This document shows, in pieces, positions 32,099 through 33,527 of a stretch of 33,527 bases of DNA. Below the pieces are notes generated by a model. The model saw only the letters and a list, made by a program, of their open reading frames with translations, had not been told where the DNA came from and made no database searches. Within the stretch, counting starts at the first letter, position 1. Each line of letters starts with the position of its first letter. The translations under genes were made by a program, and so were the position numbers. Origin of the DNA: an uncultured Gammaproteobacteria bacterium (lineage in GTDB: Bacteria > Pseudomonadota > Gammaproteobacteria > Rariloculales > Rariloculaceae); assembly GCA_946887385.1 (NCBI GenBank), contig CAMPKU010000011.1, positions 1 through 33,527 of the forward strand, in the 5' to 3' direction.

Positions 32099-32141
32099 AC
32101 TCGAGCCCCGCTTTGCGGTACTTCCTGCTCCTAAGCCGCCG

Positions 32142-33284
32142 TCAACCGTTATTCGGGACGGGCGACAGCACGAACGCGGGGGCGGTCGCGTTGTCGACGA
32201 CCACGGACATGCCCTCGCGCAACTTGAAGACGCCGGTGGCCACGACGCGCTCGCCGGCCCGTGCGCCGTTCTCGACCACCACGAAATCGCCGCGCCGCTC
32301 GCCAAGCGTCACGGGCCGCTGTTTCACCACCAGCGCATCCGCAGCGTCCGCGGCCGGCTCGATGACGAACACCGAATCGCCTTGCTGCGCATGCACGACG
32401 GCGGTAGCCGGAATCACCTGCACCGTCTGCGGCGCGCCGAGCGCCACCTCGACGGCTACGAACATGCCCGGCTTGAGCGCGCCATGGTCGTTCTCGAACG
32501 TGGCCTGCACGCGCATGTTGCGCGTGGCGGCGTCCACATGCGGCTCGAGCGCAGTGATCTCGCCGGTGAACTTCTCTCCGGCGTGCGCGTCGGCCGTTGC
32601 GGTTACCACCAAGCCCTCTCGTAGCGCCGCGAGCCGGCGCTGCGGCACGGAAAACTCCACGTACACGGGATCGATCGATTGCAGCGACACAATCGGCGCT
32701 CCTTTGGAAAGAAAGTCGCCAACGCTCACGCGGCGAATCCCCACCTTGCCCGAGAACGGCGCGCGAACGGCCTTCTTTGCGATGACCGCGCGGATGTTGT
32801 CGACCTCCGCGGCCGCCTGTTTGCGCGACGCATCGGCTTCCTCGAAATCCGCCTGCGAGATCACCCGCCGCTCGATCAGCCGCTGTGCACGCTCGAAGCT
32901 CAGGCGCGCAAGGTCGGCCGCCGCTTCGGCGGCGCGCAGTTGCGCCTGCTCCACCTCGTCGTCGAGCGTGACGAGAACCGCGCCGGCCTCGACGAAGGCG
33001 CCCGCCTCGAAGTGAATGGCCCGCACGACGCCGTCGGCTTCCGCGCTCACTTGTGTTCCCTGTAGCGCTGCGACCGTTCCTACGGACGACACGCGCGAGT
33101 CCCATTGCTGACGCGCCACGTCCACGGCATTCACACGCTCCGGCGGCGTCACTTGCGCCGCAAACGCCGCGCCGATCGTTGCGAGCTGCGATGCCTTCAC
33201 GCCTGCGATCGTGCCCGCCACGGTGAGCACGCCGGCGAGCCCCACGGTGACCGCCACGACCGTCTTCCGCTTTGTTGCACCCAT
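32142..33284 (-). CDS. RND efflux periplasmic adaptor (membrane fusion protein)
   Basis: A 380-residue adaptor for the RND permease that follows it. Residues 6-30 form an N-terminal membrane anchor without a lipobox. The lipoyl-like domain is split between about 76-108 (GTQVSAEADGVVRAIHFEAG) and 172-202 (AVRAPFSGKVGIRRVSVGDF). A helical hairpin lies between them at 108-172, followed by beta-barrel and membrane-proximal domains (NMRVQATFENDHGALKPGMF, VVHAQQGDSVFVIE). The ATG at 33282-33284 is chosen because GGGGAG lies seven bases upstream; an earlier in-frame start lacks this. It is the first gene of the operon, and a 7-base inverted repeat lies about 63 bases before the start. Confidence 0.95.
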   Translation of the reverse strand: MGATKRKTVVAVTVGLAGVLTVAGTIAGVKASQLATIGAAFAAQVTPPERVNAVDVARQQWDSRVSSVGTVAALQGTQVSAEADGVVRAIHFEAGAFVEAGAVLVTLDDEVEQAQLRAAEAAADLARLSFERAQRLIERRVISQADFEEADASRKQAAAEVDNIRAVIAKKAVRAPFSGKVGIRRVSVGDFLSKGAPIVSLQSIDPVYVEFSVPQRRLAALREGLVVTATADAHAGEKFTGEITALEPHVDAATRNMRVQATFENDHGALKPGMFVAVEVALGAPQTVQVIPATAVVHAQQGDSVFVIEPAADAADALVVKQRPVTLGERRGDFVVVENGARAGERVVATGVFKLREGMSVVVDNATAPAFVLSPVPNNG

Positions 33285-33527
33285 TTTGTTGCTCCCCGCG
33301 AGTCCCTGCACTTTCAATAGCGGCGCAGTCTAGAGTCGCGCGCAGCGACAATCTGTGTTCATTGTTTATGCGGATTGTCATCAGCGTTTGCGCCGCATGC
33401 GTCTGCCGTGCTCCCGAGCACGCGCGCTGCCGTTGCCACACCGCCGCCCGTGCGCACCATACCTGACGGACGCGCGCCCGCTGTCGCCCCGACTCCCCCA
33501 GGGTGGCCGAGGCACTCACCGTTGCTC
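33285..33527. other. Region upstream of the RND operon, no gene seen
   Basis: The last 243 bases hold the leader and promoter region of the RND operon. Short frames on both strands lack protein-like character or ribosome sites, so I call no gene. A clear -35/-10 pair was not found; TAGACT on the minus strand is a weak -10 candidate. A regulator gene may lie just outside the window. Confidence 0.5.
33347..33379. promoter_or_regulatory. Inverted repeat, candidate repressor operator
   Basis: GACAATC (33347-33353) and GATTGTC (33373-33379) are exact reverse complements separated by 19 bases. The repeat lies 63-95 bases before the adaptor start, where a TetR- or MarR-type regulator of an efflux operon would bind. 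The spacer is longer than in most such operators, so it could instead be two half-sites of a dimer pair or chance. Confidence 0.3.

Noticed and set aside
33369..33466. Short plus-strand frame starting MRIVISVCAACVC
   Set aside because: No ribosome site, Cys/Arg/His-rich low-complexity end; no support as a gene.
32149..33519. Second long minus-strand frame over the RND adaptor
   Set aside because: Same region in another frame, very arginine-rich, no family motifs; the adaptor frame has all its domains.

Overview
The window is GC-rich DNA, about two thirds G+C by eye, packed with protein genes on both strands. I see no rRNA, tRNA, insertion sequence, phage gene or CRISPR array. The organism is Gram-negative: there are two export systems that span two membranes, lipoprotein signal peptides, a predicted outer-membrane barrel and many exported enzymes. 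A DksA/TraR-type protein, NodT-type and HAE1/RND-type efflux parts and repeated TAGAAT -10 elements fit a high-GC proteobacterium, most likely a gammaproteobacterium. The cytochrome-like DUF1592-group/DUF1552 pair is better known from Planctomycetes, Acidobacteria and Myxobacteria, so the phylum is an inference.

Layout. (1) 1-3858 (+): the end of a MacA-like adaptor, a MacB ABC transporter and a NodT-type outer-membrane lipoprotein form one tripartite efflux operon. A small lipoprotein gene follows behind an OmpR-type direct repeat (3881-4294). (2) 4298-9458 (-): a tight three-gene operon encodes a cytochrome-c-like DUF1587/1595/1592/1588/1585 lipoprotein, a Tat-exported DUF1552 protein and an exported ankyrin-repeat protein. 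This is the best candidate here for an undescribed extracytoplasmic system. (3) 9553-13250: a RidA-like protein, an O-methyltransferase, a frameshifted membrane protein, an AraC regulator, a VOC-fold protein and a dienelactone-hydrolase-like protein. (4) 13521-18008: a DksA/TraR zinc protein, a secreted DUF6152 protein, a quinone-oxidoreductase-like enzyme with a leaderless-type promoter, a carboxymuconolactone-decarboxylase-like secreted protein and a secreted alpha/beta hydrolase. (5) 18017-24935: a DUF5916 barrel with CBM9-like domain and a coupled 70-residue protein, an SMP-30/gluconolactonase-like protein, a small acidic protein, a two-domain metallo-beta-lactamase-fold enzyme and an aldo/keto reductase. 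(6) 25068-28667: a MAPEG protein, a PCMT-erythromycin-esterase fusion, a DUF2267 protein, a DUF1272 protein and two very small genes. (7) 28922-33284 (-): an RND permease and its adaptor, with an inverted repeat upstream that may be a repressor site.

The content looks like accessory chromosome of an environmental bacterium: two efflux pumps at the edges and, between them, many exported hydrolases and redox proteins, mostly single genes with their own start signals. Several genes share a G-rich GGGGGAA leader just before the start codon, and several adjacent convergent genes are only 3-13 bases apart.
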